A DNA stretch of 34,933 bases, taken from an uncultured Lachnospiraceae bacterium (GTDB lineage: Bacteria > Bacillota > Clostridia > Lachnospirales > Lachnospiraceae). The stretch is from the NCBI GenBank assembly GCA_946633495.1, contig CAMPAX010000001.1:1-34933 (forward strand). Direction: 5' to 3'. The notes beneath the pieces are model-generated. The model did not search any database. It had not been told where the DNA came from and worked only from the letters and a program-made list of their open reading frames with translations. The translations under genes were made by a program, and so were the position numbers. This document shows, piece after piece, positions 16,249 to 24,569 of this stretch. The first letter of the stretch is position 1; each line of letters begins with the position of its first letter.

Positions 16249-16918
16249 CGATATGCCAGAGGAGAATACCACAGCTCTGGTGGATTATCTGTCCGGGGCG
16301 GGGATCCCTGCGGTTTTCTTCGCGGTGGGAGAGAATCTGGAGAAGCGTCCCGAGATCGCTGTGTATGCGCTGCAGAAGGGTTTTCTGATCGGAAATCATT
16401 CCTACAGTCACCCGGCATTTTCGTCCATATCCGTGGAGGAAGGGATCCGGGAGATCACACGCACAGAGACTCTGCTGAACCGGATCTATCAGGAGGCGGG
16501 AGTGAAAAGGGAACACCGTTTCTTCCGGTTCCCCTATATCGATAAAGGCGGCGGATACCGCGGATTCTATCAGGATTATCTGAAAAAATCCGGCTTCTCC
16601 AAGCTGGCAGACACTGGGGTCGATGCCCCCGGATATCTGGCCCAGGGCATGCACAGGGATGTGGATACAGCCTGTTCCTTTGACTGTCAGGAGTATAATA
16701 TTCCTCCCGGAACCATGACCATCGAAGATGTTCTTCGGCGGATCGAAGAGGGAGATCCGGGCATGGGGTCTTCTGTAACGGATGACAGCGAGGAGATTGT
16801 TCTTCTTCATTCTCACGATGATACGGAGCGTTTCGTGCCGGAATATTACCGGCTGATTTTGGATAAAATGCTGAAAATGGGAGCGATTTTTACTGCTCCG
16901 ACATTTGTTTTGACGTAG
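16223..16918 (+). CDS. polysaccharide deacetylase (NodB/CE4 family), cytoplasmic
   Basis: The 231-residue protein has a NodB homology domain: LTIDD (6-10) giving the catalytic base and metal Asp, metal ligands His59 and His63 in GNHSYSHP, the RFPY motif (102-105) and a terminal LLHSHDD (194-200) supplying the last histidine. CE4 enzymes remove N- or O-acetyl groups from sugars with a divalent metal. There is no signal peptide, unlike the secreted peptidoglycan and xylan deacetylases. In a mannan locus the likely substrate is O-acetyl on imported mannooligosaccharides, a step handled by unrelated esterases in Roseburia. GGGAGG at 16212-16217 sets the start. It overlaps the regulator gene by 26 bases, so the two are co-translated. 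Confidence 0.88.
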   Translation: MAKLILTIDDMPEENTTALVDYLSGAGIPAVFFAVGENLEKRPEIAVYALQKGFLIGNHSYSHPAFSSISVEEGIREITRTETLLNRIYQEAGVKREHRFFRFPYIDKGGGYRGFYQDYLKKSGFSKLADTGVDAPGYLAQGMHRDVDTACSFDCQEYNIPPGTMTIEDVLRRIEEGDPGMGSSVTDDSEEIVLLHSHDDTERFVPEYYRLILDKMLKMGAIFTAPTFVLT

Positions 16919-16921
16919 TTA

Positions 16922-16938
16922 AAGTAAATTTAGGTAAA
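16922..16938 (-). promoter_or_regulatory. candidate operator shared with the mutase promoter
   Basis: AAGTAAATTTAGGTAAA on the plus strand reads, on the other strand, TTTACCTAAATTTACTT. It differs at two positions from 7104-7120. It begins right after the deacetylase stop, about 50 bases upstream of the predicted GH26 -35 element. An additional inverted pair TAGTTAA/TTAACTA (16916-16922 with 16942-16948) flanks it. Confidence 0.45.
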
Positions 16939-16983
16939 AAATTAACTAAAAATCAAAAAAATTACAATAATTTTAGCAAAAAA

Positions 16984-17042
16984 GCCTTGTGTATGCATAA
17001 TGTATGTGGTATATTTACTATATAAAAAGTGCAACACAAGGC
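16984..17042. repeat. inverted repeat flanking the GH26 promoter
   Basis: GCCTTGTGT (16984-16992) is exactly inverted as ACACAAGGC (17034-17042), enclosing 41 bases, with ATTTTTAT directly after. The arms overlap the -35 and about +12 to +21 of the predicted promoter. It could be a pair of half-operators for a looping regulator, or a long-loop terminator for the deacetylase transcript. Confidence 0.5.
16987..17015 (+). promoter_or_regulatory. promoter of the GH26 gene
   Basis: TTGTGT (16987-16992) and TATATT (17010-17015) are 17 bases apart, predicting a start near 17022 and a 5' leader of about 165 bases. The -35 element lies inside the left arm of the inverted repeat 16984-17042, so binding there could control this promoter. 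Confidence 0.5.
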
Positions 17043-17079
17043 ATTTTTATACAAACCCTCCAAAATCCTTTACCACTGA

Positions 17080-17128
17080 CGATATTTGGTTTAAGCTTCA
17101 AATTAACCAAAAAAACCACCAAATATCG
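17080..17128 (+). promoter_or_regulatory. long hairpin in the GH26 5' leader
   Basis: CGATATTTGG (17080-17089) pairs perfectly with CCAAATATCG (17119-17128), and GGTT/AACC can pair inside the loop. It lies in the leader about 58 bases before the start codon. No terminator T-run follows. It may protect the mRNA or bind a regulator. Confidence 0.5.
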
Positions 17129-17186
17129 CAGCGGATAAAAGTAAAAGAGATGCAGTCGGATCGGGAACAGAATACGGGAGAGAGCT

Positions 17187-18389
17187 ATGAAGAAGATCAT
17201 GAGAAAAAGTATTCTTGCGGCTGCATTCCTTTTACTTTTATCTTGCCAGTGGGGATGCGGAAAGTCGGATTCCGGGACAGGAACGGAAGCGGCGAGCGGA
17301 TCGGCGGGCGAGGAAGTGCCGGATCCGGAAGCAGACGGGCCTTACGCAGTGAAGAAGGATCTAAGCGATGCGGAAGCTTCCGGGAATGCAAAAAGACTTT
17401 ACAAATACCTTTCGGATAATTACGGAAAAAATATCATTTCCGGACAGTACTGCGACGGCGGGATCTACGGTCATGAGATGGCTGTGATCTGGAAAGCCAC
17501 CGGGAAGTTTCCTGCCATGGTGGGACTGGATATGATGGATGCCTCCCCCTCCCGTATCGCCTACGGGACACAGTGCAAGACCATCGACCAGGCCATCGAA
17601 GCATGGGACAATAACAGCATCGTTACCATCTGCTGGCATTGGAACGCGCCTACGAAGTATCTGACCGGAACCTGGTACAGCGGATTTTATAAAGAGCATA
17701 CCAACATTGATCTGGATGAGATCATGAGCGGTGAGGATCCCGAGGGCCATGACCTTCTGGTTGCGGACATGGACGCCATCGCAAAGGAACTCACGAAGCT
17801 GAAAGATAAGGACATCCCCGTGTTATGGCGCCCCCTGCATGAGGCCAGCGGCGGATGGTTCTGGTGGGGCAACTGCTCTGCGGAATCTTATATCAAACTG
17901 TATCGTGAAATGTATGAGAAGTTCACGAAGGAATACGGACTCCACAACCTGATCTGGGTATGGAACGGCCAGTCCAAAAGCTGGTATCCCGGAGATGATG
18001 TGGTGGATCTTATGGGAGATGACATCTATCCGGGAAAGCATAAATATTCCTCCCAGAAATCCAAGTTTGACAATCTGAAGAAAACGACGGACACGAAAAT
18101 GATCGTGGCCATGACCGAGAACGGATGCCTCTTCGATCCGGATAAAGCGGTGGAAGATGACGCCATGTGGAGTTATTTCGGAACCTGGGGCGGCGAATTT
18201 GTATCCGATTCCGATACACTGAATGTTTACGCCGAGACCTATACGGAAAAGGATATGCTGGAGAAGGTGTACAACCACGAACGGGTGATCACCCGGGACG
18301 AACTGCCGGATCTTAAAACCTACGGTGATGCGCCGGCGGAAAACAGTACAGAGGCCGGGAGCAATACCGAGGCGGGAAGCGCGCCGTAG
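17187..18389 (+). CDS. GH26 endo-beta-1,4-mannanase lipoprotein
   Basis: The 400-residue surface lipoprotein has a signal sequence with lipobox LLSC (Cys20; Cys24 is a less likely alternative), a short Gly/Ser/Glu linker and a GH26 (beta/alpha)8 domain from about 60 to 365. The family acid/base is Glu219 in WRPLHEASGGWFWWG and the nucleophile Glu311 in VAMTENG. SGQYCDGG (85-92), ICWHWNAP (148-155) and WVWNGQSKSWYPGDD are further GH26 marks. It hydrolyses internal beta-1,4-mannosidic bonds of mannan or glucomannan outside the cell. The C-terminal 25 residues are Glu/Ser/Ala-rich and disordered. GGGAGAG before ATG 17187 sets the start. The gene has its own promoter, long leader and operator-like motif, so it may be induced separately. 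Confidence 0.93.
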   Translation: MKKIMRKSILAAAFLLLLSCQWGCGKSDSGTGTEAASGSAGEEVPDPEADGPYAVKKDLSDAEASGNAKRLYKYLSDNYGKNIISGQYCDGGIYGHEMAVIWKATGKFPAMVGLDMMDASPSRIAYGTQCKTIDQAIEAWDNNSIVTICWHWNAPTKYLTGTWYSGFYKEHTNIDLDEIMSGEDPEGHDLLVADMDAIAKELTKLKDKDIPVLWRPLHEASGGWFWWGNCSAESYIKLYREMYEKFTKEYGLHNLIWVWNGQSKSWYPGDDVVDLMGDDIYPGKHKYSSQKSKFDNLKKTTDTKMIVAMTENGCLFDPDKAVEDDAMWSYFGTWGGEFVSDSDTLNVYAETYTEKDMLEKVYNHERVITRDELPDLKTYGDAPAENSTEAGSNTEAGSAP

Positions 18390-18412
18390 ATCCCGGCATT
18401 ACAAAAGACAAT

Positions 18413-19165
18413 ATGGGCAAAAAAAATAAACTGACAAAAGAAGAGCAGGAGAAGATCCGTGCGGACCGGCCCCTCGGTGAACCGGATCCGGGGCGGGAAC
18501 GGATGAGCATTCGGAAGATCCTATTCGATGTGGATGGACCGGTGGTAACGTTCCTGACGAAGACGGGGGAGCTTATCCTGCTTGGACTTGTCTACATTCT
18601 CTGCTGTGTTCCGGTGATCACCTTCGGTCCTGCGACCACAGCCCTCTACCATGCGGTGGTAAAAAGCGTACGGCGAGGGAGAGGATACCCCATCAGGGAA
18701 TTCTTTTGGGCTATGCGGACCCATTTTAAAAAGGCAGCCATCGCGGGAACGATCTTTCTTGCGTGGTGTGCAGGACTTTTCTTCCTGAATATGAAGGTGA
18801 TCCATGTGGAACAGTCGCTGCAGCCCTTTCGGGCGAAAGCGTTTGTGATCCTGGTGATCCTGACGACAGCCATAGCGATCTATCTCTTCCCGATCCTTTC
18901 AAGGTTTCGGGTGAGTGTGGGAGGCGCCTACAATATGGCGTTTCTCATCAGCGGACAGCATTTCATCGTGACACTGCTTCATATCGCGGCAGCGGTCGGG
19001 CTGGTATATCTGTACCTCTTCGTACTGCCGCTTCTGACACTTCTGATCCTTCCGGCGTTCTGGGTGTTCCTTTCCAGCCTGCTGATGGAACGGGTGTTAA
19101 AGAGCTATATGCCGGAGCCGAAGGAAGATGAGAAGGACCGCTGGTACTACGAGGGGTGGGAGTAA
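18413..19165 (+). CDS. YesL-like (DUF624) membrane protein
   Basis: The 250-residue protein has about five membrane helices (roughly 52-72, 108-127, 142-162, 184-203, 204-224) after a charged cytoplasmic N-terminus. The pattern of IRKILFDVDGPVVTFLTKTG followed by a Cys-Cys-Val-Pro helix is typical of the YesL/DUF624 family, which is encoded beside sugar ABC transporters and is thought to help their function or regulation. No convincing ribosome site precedes ATG 18413. A start at ATG 18503, with GGGAACGG just ahead, would remove the 30-residue polar extension and match the family better. It opens the transporter cluster, 23 bases after the GH26 stop. Confidence 0.8.
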   Translation: MGKKNKLTKEEQEKIRADRPLGEPDPGRERMSIRKILFDVDGPVVTFLTKTGELILLGLVYILCCVPVITFGPATTALYHAVVKSVRRGRGYPIREFFWAMRTHFKKAAIAGTIFLAWCAGLFFLNMKVIHVEQSLQPFRAKAFVILVILTTAIAIYLFPILSRFRVSVGGAYNMAFLISGQHFIVTLLHIAAAVGLVYLYLFVLPLLTLLILPAFWVFLSSLLMERVLKSYMPEPKEDEKDRWYYEGWE

Positions 19166-19209
19166 CACGCCACGAAAAGAAACTGAGATTATATTGAGAG
19201 GTTAACACT

Positions 19210-22167
19210 ATGTCGCAGAAGGTGCGAAATCGGATCATATGGTGTGCAGTACTGCTTGCAGTGGTACTGTTCTTCGTGTTACGTGCCGTATTTGCAAAGG
19301 ATACGGTAGTGCCGGGTGACGCAAAGATCGCCTACAGCACGGATTACGGCCGGTATCTGACGGAGGTTCCGGACAAGAACCGCCCGGATGCGGTGATCGA
19401 GATCGCAGCGGATGCATTTACCTCCTACAAAGAGGAAGGGAAGGATGTCGAGCCCGAGATCCGGGAGGATTTCGAAGGCCGCAGCGGAAAGAGCGTACTC
19501 ACCAGTGAGCTGGCAGACGTGACCTACAGCTTTCAGGTAGAGACACCGGGTCTTTACGAATTGTCTCTGGATTACTATCCGGTGGAGGGTAAGAACTCCG
19601 AGATCCAGAGAGCTTTTTATCTGGATGGAGTACAGCCCTATACCGAGCTGAACATCGTTCAGTTCTCCCGCGTCTGGACCACGAATGTGGCAAAGGAAGC
19701 CTTCGACAAGGGCGAGACACATGTTGTCTGGAAAAAGGATAATCAGGGAAATGACATGAAGCCCACCTCCATCGAGATCCCGGAGTGGACGACTTCATAC
19801 CTTTACGATAACAACGGATATATCACAGAGCCCCTCAGCTTTTATCTGACGGCAGGAGAGCATGAGATTCGGGTTCAGTCCAGGCGTGAGCCCATGCTCC
19901 TGGGCGGACTCAGGCTGTCCAACCGGAAGGAGAAGCTTTCCTATGCGGATCAGAAGGCGGCATGGGATAAGGAAGGCGCATCGAATACCAGCGGTGTTAC
20001 GGTGGTAGTCGAGGGCGAGGATGCGGTAAAGACATCTTCCCAGACTCTGTATCCGAAGCAGGATCAGTCCTCCGCGGCAGTCAGCGGCCACAGTGCCCGG
20101 TATCTTCTGAACAACACCATCGGCGGAACCAGCTGGGACAAGGCGGGCCAGTGGATCGAGTGGCAGTTTGAAGTTCCGGAAGACGGATATTACGAGATCG
20201 CGCTTTTTGACAAGCAGAACTTTATGCGGGGCATTTATGTGTCCCGTAAGATCACCATCGACGGCGAGGTTCCCTTCGCGGAGATGGAAAACCATGGTTT
20301 CTATTATGCTTCCGACTGGCATCTGGATCCGATTGCGGATGCAGACGGAAATGCTTACAAATATTACATCACCAGGGGAAAGCACACGCTCCGCATGGAA
20401 GTGGTACTGGGTGATTTCTCCGAAACCATCGCAGAGGTACAGGATTCCGTCAGCAAGCTGAACGAGATCTACCGGAAGGTGATCCGTATCATCGGTGTCT
20501 CTCCGGATACCTATCGTGACTATCAGATCGAGGCAACTCTTCCCAACATCGTGGAAGAGATGACCGAGGTCCGCGATGAGCTGAATGACGCGATCTACTC
20601 CCTTCGCAAGTCCGTGGGGCGTACCTCCGACAAGGAGACGGTGCTCATCACCATGCGCGATCAGCTGGATTATCTGATCGAAGACGTGGAGCATTTCGTC
20701 CGTGTCATCAGTACATACAAAGTAAATGTGCGTGCCTGCGGTACCTGGATCACTCAGGTTATCAGCCAGCCGCTCCAGATCGACCGGATCTTCATCACAT
20801 CGGATGTAAAGAGCCTGAAAGTGTCCGGTGACAATTTCTTCAGCAATGCCGGCAACGAAATGGCGCGTCTCTGGAATTCCTTTGTGATCGATTACAATTC
20901 TCTGGGTTCCACGGGAAATACCGCCAAAGAGAATGAGACCATAACTCTCTGGGTCGGCACCGGCCGTGACCAGGCAAATGTGATCCGTGCGCTGATCGAT
21001 GAGTCCTTCACCAATAGCTACGGTGTGAACGTCAACGTTCAGCTGGTGGATATGAATACGCTGCTTCGTGCAGAGCTGGCAGGCGAAGGCCCGGATGTGG
21101 CGATCCAGGTGGCGAACACGAACGGTATCGCCGGAGCGGTACTGAACACCGGAAATGATACTCCCGTAAACTATGGACTTCGAAATGCCGTACTGGATCT
21201 GAATCAGTTTGATGACGTTGAGGAAGTGAAGAGCCGCTTCTATGACAGCGCGCTTACCGCATTTACCTTTGACAACAAGCTCTATGCGCTTCCCGAGACA
21301 CAGACCTTCCCGGTAATGTTCTACCGGAAGGACATCCTGGAACAGCTGGGACTTGAGATCCCGGAGACCTGGGATGATGTAAAGGTCATCATGACCGTAC
21401 TGGCAAAGAACCAGATGGAGTTCGGTATGCTCCCCAGCGAGCAGATCTACGCGATGCTCCTCTACCAGAACGGCGGAAAATACTACAACGAGGGCGGTAT
21501 CAGCTCGGCACTGGATTCCGACATCGCAGTCAATACCTTCAAGCAGTATTGCGAATTCTACACGGATTACGGTCTGGATAAGACAACTTCCGTGGAGGAA
21601 CGCTTCCGTACCGGTGAGTGTCCGATCATCATCGCGGACTATACGGTTTATAACAACCTGGAGGTATCCGCACCGGATATCGCAGGACTCTGGGACTTCA
21701 CCATGGTTCCGGGAACCCGGAGAGAGGACGGCACCGTGGATCACAGCGTGGGCTGCACAGGCCTGGCATCCATGATCATGTCCGATACAAAGCATCCGGA
21801 GGCATGCTGGAAGTTCCTGAAATGGTGGACCTCCGCAGACGTACAGGCTCTGTATGACCGCGAGATGGAGTCTCTCATGGGCTCCGCAGCCCGTGTCGCA
21901 ACGGCGAATAAGGAGGCCTTTCTGATGCTGCCCTGGCCGGTGGAGACCTATCATAACCTGGCAGAAGCCTTCACCTGGGTGAAGGGTATCCCGCAGGTAC
22001 CGGGCGGTTATTATTCCTGGCGTAATGTGAACAATGCATTCTACACCGTAACCACAGAGACCGATACGGCATCGCCCCGAGAGGAGCTGATGGATAAGGT
22101 CCTCTATATCAACGAAGAGATCCGGTATAAGCGAATCGAGTTCGGATTACCGGTAGAAGACGAATAG
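19210..22167 (+). CDS. giant ABC solute-binding protein fused to beta-sandwich modules
   Basis: A 985-residue extracytoplasmic protein. A hydrophobic segment (9-27) is either an N-terminal anchor or a signal peptide cut after VFA; no lipobox is present, which is unusual for a Gram-positive binding protein. Two beta-rich modules follow: about 60-245, with VTYSFQVETPGLYELSLDYY, and about 263-405, opening VTVVVEGEDA and including GQWIEWQFEVPEDGYYEIAL, the style of carbohydrate-binding jelly rolls. A helical region spans about 410-560. From about 576 to the end is a family 1 solute-binding domain (TITLWVGTGRDQANVIRALI, then ETQTFPVMFYRKDILEQLG and ECPIIIADYTVYNNLE). It probably captures a large glycan and hands it to the permeases directly downstream. 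GAGAGG before ATG 19210 is the ribosome site. Confidence 0.85.
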   Translation: MSQKVRNRIIWCAVLLAVVLFFVLRAVFAKDTVVPGDAKIAYSTDYGRYLTEVPDKNRPDAVIEIAADAFTSYKEEGKDVEPEIREDFEGRSGKSVLTSELADVTYSFQVETPGLYELSLDYYPVEGKNSEIQRAFYLDGVQPYTELNIVQFSRVWTTNVAKEAFDKGETHVVWKKDNQGNDMKPTSIEIPEWTTSYLYDNNGYITEPLSFYLTAGEHEIRVQSRREPMLLGGLRLSNRKEKLSYADQKAAWDKEGASNTSGVTVVVEGEDAVKTSSQTLYPKQDQSSAAVSGHSARYLLNNTIGGTSWDKAGQWIEWQFEVPEDGYYEIALFDKQNFMRGIYVSRKITIDGEVPFAEMENHGFYYASDWHLDPIADADGNAYKYYITRGKHTLRMEVVLGDFSETIAEVQDSVSKLNEIYRKVIRIIGVSPDTYRDYQIEATLPNIVEEMTEVRDELNDAIYSLRKSVGRTSDKETVLITMRDQLDYLIEDVEHFVRVISTYKVNVRACGTWITQVISQPLQIDRIFITSDVKSLKVSGDNFFSNAGNEMARLWNSFVIDYNSLGSTGNTAKENETITLWVGTGRDQANVIRALIDESFTNSYGVNVNVQLVDMNTLLRAELAGEGPDVAIQVANTNGIAGAVLNTGNDTPVNYGLRNAVLDLNQFDDVEEVKSRFYDSALTAFTFDNKLYALPETQTFPVMFYRKDILEQLGLEIPETWDDVKVIMTVLAKNQMEFGMLPSEQIYAMLLYQNGGKYYNEGGISSALDSDIAVNTFKQYCEFYTDYGLDKTTSVEERFRTGECPIIIADYTVYNNLEVSAPDIAGLWDFTMVPGTRREDGTVDHSVGCTGLASMIMSDTKHPEACWKFLKWWTSADVQALYDREMESLMGSAARVATANKEAFLMLPWPVETYHNLAEAFTWVKGIPQVPGGYYSWRNVNNAFYTVTTETDTASPREELMDKVLYINEEIRYKRIEFGLPVEDE

Positions 22168-22200
22168 ATCGAATTCTAAGAAGAAAGGAGGGGAGAGTCA

Positions 22201-23508
22201 GTGGCAGATAAAACGAACAAAGAGTCCGGGAAACTGTCCATGGCTGACCGCCTCGCTGCTGCGAAGAAGGCTCAAGTCGAGGATGCTGTGGAGACAGATG
22301 ACCTGGATGAGTTCGAAGAGGATGTGACGGAAGCAGCAGAAAAAGGCGCGGCATTGGATGCGGCGGCAGAAGCGGAAACGGAAGCGGACGATGCAGCGCT
22401 GGATGCGGCGGCAGAAGCGGAAGAAGGCGCGGCACAGGACATAGAAGCAGAAGCGGATGACGTGGAAGATACGGCGGCTGCGGCGGCAGCCATGGTGGCA
22501 GAACGTCCCGAGGCACCGGAAGTATCGGTTCCGGCATTTACGCCTCCGGATCGTTCACGTACAACCCGCCAGGCGGCCCTGGATGCTGTTGCGAATGACG
22601 AGATCGCCAAGAAGCAGCGGACGCTGAAATACCGGCTGAAGAGGAACAAGGCAAGCTACGTCATGATGGGACCTTATTTCCTGTTGTTTTTCCTCTTTAC
22701 GGTCCTTCCGGTGGTCATGTCCATCATCCTCAGCTTTACTTACTTCAACATGCTGGAGTTCCCGAAGTTTAACGGCTGGGACAACTATATCAAGCTGTTC
22801 CTGAATGATGATATCTTCCTGATCTCCCTGAAGAATACACTGATCTTTGCGGTGGTGACAGGTCCCATCAGTTACCTTCTGTGTCTGCTCTTCGCATGGA
22901 TCATCAATGAGTTCCGACCGAAGGTACGTACCTTCCTGACGCTCATCTTCTACGCGCCCTCCATCTGCGGCAACGCATACATGGTATGGTCGCTGATCCT
23001 TTCCTCGGACCGTTACGGATATCTGAACGGTTTGCTGATGAATTTGGGATTTATCAATGAACAGAAGCTTTGGATGCAGGATGCAAAACTCATCCTCCCC
23101 TGCCTTATCGTGGTACAGCTGTGGCTGTCCCTGGGTACCGGCTTCCTTTCCTTCATCGCAGGTCTGCAGACCGTGGACAAGTCGCTCTACGAAGCTGCGG
23201 CCCTGGACGGAGTCAAGAACCGCTGGCAGGAACTCTGGTATGTGACACTTCCGGCCATGAAGCCGCAGCTGATGTTCGGTGCGGTTATGCAGATCACGCA
23301 GTCCTTTGCGGTGGCGGATATCTCCATCCAGCTGGCAGGTAACCCCTCGGTCAATTACGCCGGCGCTACGGTTGTTACCCACCTTCTGGATTACGGCTCC
23401 ACCCGTTTCGATATGGGTTACGCCTCGGCCATAGCAACGGTTCTGTTCCTTCTGATGGTCGGAACCAACAAGCTGGTTCAGAAGCTTCTTAGAAGGGTAG
23501 GTGAGTGA
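22201..23508 (+). CDS. ABC sugar permease, MalF type, with long acidic N-terminal extension
   Basis: The 435-residue permease starts at GTG 22201 with AAAGGAGG at 22184-22191. Residues 1-145 precede the first membrane helix (about 152-175). Residues 25-110 are almost only Ala, Glu and Asp, with two near-identical LDAAAEAE units. The remainder has six membrane helices and the EAA loop YEAAALDGVKNRWQELW (330-346), which docks the ATPase. The extension is on the cytoplasmic side and is not part of the standard permease fold. It is the first partner of the giant binding protein. No ATPase gene accompanies it, so a shared MsmK/MsmX-like ATPase is likely. Confidence 0.92.
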   Translation: MADKTNKESGKLSMADRLAAAKKAQVEDAVETDDLDEFEEDVTEAAEKGAALDAAAEAETEADDAALDAAAEAEEGAAQDIEAEADDVEDTAAAAAAMVAERPEAPEVSVPAFTPPDRSRTTRQAALDAVANDEIAKKQRTLKYRLKRNKASYVMMGPYFLLFFLFTVLPVVMSIILSFTYFNMLEFPKFNGWDNYIKLFLNDDIFLISLKNTLIFAVVTGPISYLLCLLFAWIINEFRPKVRTFLTLIFYAPSICGNAYMVWSLILSSDRYGYLNGLLMNLGFINEQKLWMQDAKLILPCLIVVQLWLSLGTGFLSFIAGLQTVDKSLYEAAALDGVKNRWQELWYVTLPAMKPQLMFGAVMQITQSFAVADISIQLAGNPSVNYAGATVVTHLLDYGSTRFDMGYASAIATVLFLLMVGTNKLVQKLLRRVGE

Positions 23509-23509
23509 T

Positions 23510-24478
23510 ATGGCAAGACGCAAAAAAGAACTCGCCGCCCAGCCTCTTTCCCATGGGGCTATCGTGATCCCGCCCCCGGTACCGGATGCTGATCCGGATG
23601 CGGTGGTAAGGGAGCTGATGAAGAAAACCTACAAAGAGAAAAAGCTGAACCGGTCCAAAGCCGGAAACGGCCTCCTCTTCTTCATCATGATCATCTGCGG
23701 AATCTTCATGTCGCTTCCGCTGGTAATGATCGTAAATAACGCACTGAAGCCGCTGGATGAAATCTTCCAGTTCCCTCCGGCGATCTTCGTAAAGAACCCC
23801 ACCCTGGAGAATTTCTCTGACCTGTTCCATGTCATGAGCGATTCCTGGGTACCGTTCTCGAGATACATCCTGAACACCATCATCATCACCGGTCTCGGAA
23901 CCTTCGGCCACGTACTGGTAGCCTCCATGGCAGCCTATCCGCTGGCGAAGCACGAGTTCCCCGGCAAGAAGATCCTGTTCAACATGGTCGTCCTGTCCAT
24001 GATGTTCTCCTGGACCGTAACACAGATTCCCAACTACATGATCATCAGCTGGCTGCATATCAACAATACGTACCTGGCTCTGATCCTGCCTGCATGGCAG
24101 TATGGTATGGGTCTCTATCTGATGAAGCAGTTTATGGAGCAGCTGCCCAGCTCACTGATGGAATCGGCACGGCTGGACGGTGCGTCCGAGTACAAGATCT
24201 TCTGGACCATCGTGATGCCGAATGTAAAACCTGCATGGCTGACTCTGGCCATCTTCCAGTTCCAGCAGATGTGGGGCAACACGGGTTCCATGTTCCTCCG
24301 GGACGAGCAGCTGAAACCGCTGCAGTTTGCGCTGCAGCAGATCGCAGCAGGTGGTACGGCAAGAGCCGGAGCCTCCGCGGCGGTTACATTTATCATAGCG
24401 GCAGTGCCCATCATCTTCTTCCTGGCCTGCCAGAGCAATGTCCTTGAAACCATGACCACCTCCGGTATGAAGGAGTAG
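23510..24478 (+). CDS. ABC sugar permease, MalG type
   Basis: The 322-residue permease pairs with the preceding one. The frame is open from GTG 23501, but AGGTGA (23499-23504) places ATG 23510 five bases downstream, directly after the previous stop (23506-23508). A proline-rich cytoplasmic N-terminus (about 15-35) leads into six helices. The EAA loop is MESARLDGASEYKIFWTIVM (217-236). MalG-type permeases form the second half of the translocation pore for oligosaccharides. Confidence 0.92.
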   Translation: MARRKKELAAQPLSHGAIVIPPPVPDADPDAVVRELMKKTYKEKKLNRSKAGNGLLFFIMIICGIFMSLPLVMIVNNALKPLDEIFQFPPAIFVKNPTLENFSDLFHVMSDSWVPFSRYILNTIIITGLGTFGHVLVASMAAYPLAKHEFPGKKILFNMVVLSMMFSWTVTQIPNYMIISWLHINNTYLALILPAWQYGMGLYLMKQFMEQLPSSLMESARLDGASEYKIFWTIVMPNVKPAWLTLAIFQFQQMWGNTGSMFLRDEQLKPLQFALQQIAAGGTARAGASAAVTFIIAAVPIIFFLACQSNVLETMTTSGMKE

Positions 24479-24569
24479 AGTTATGCACCGGTCTTCCCGC
24501 CGGCCGATATGGCGGAACAGGGGGCGCATCCTCCCGGAAACCGGTATGATTCGGAGCAAAAGAACGAAT

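Noticed and set aside
16984..17048. Intrinsic terminator made by GCCTTGTGT/ACACAAGGC and ATTTTT
   Set aside because: The 41-base loop is too long for an efficient terminator, and the arms overlap a good promoter. Kept only as an inverted repeat.
19795..21954. Long minus-strand open frame opposite the giant binding protein
   Set aside because: Its translation is His/Ile-rich without motifs, and the plus-strand gene is certain.
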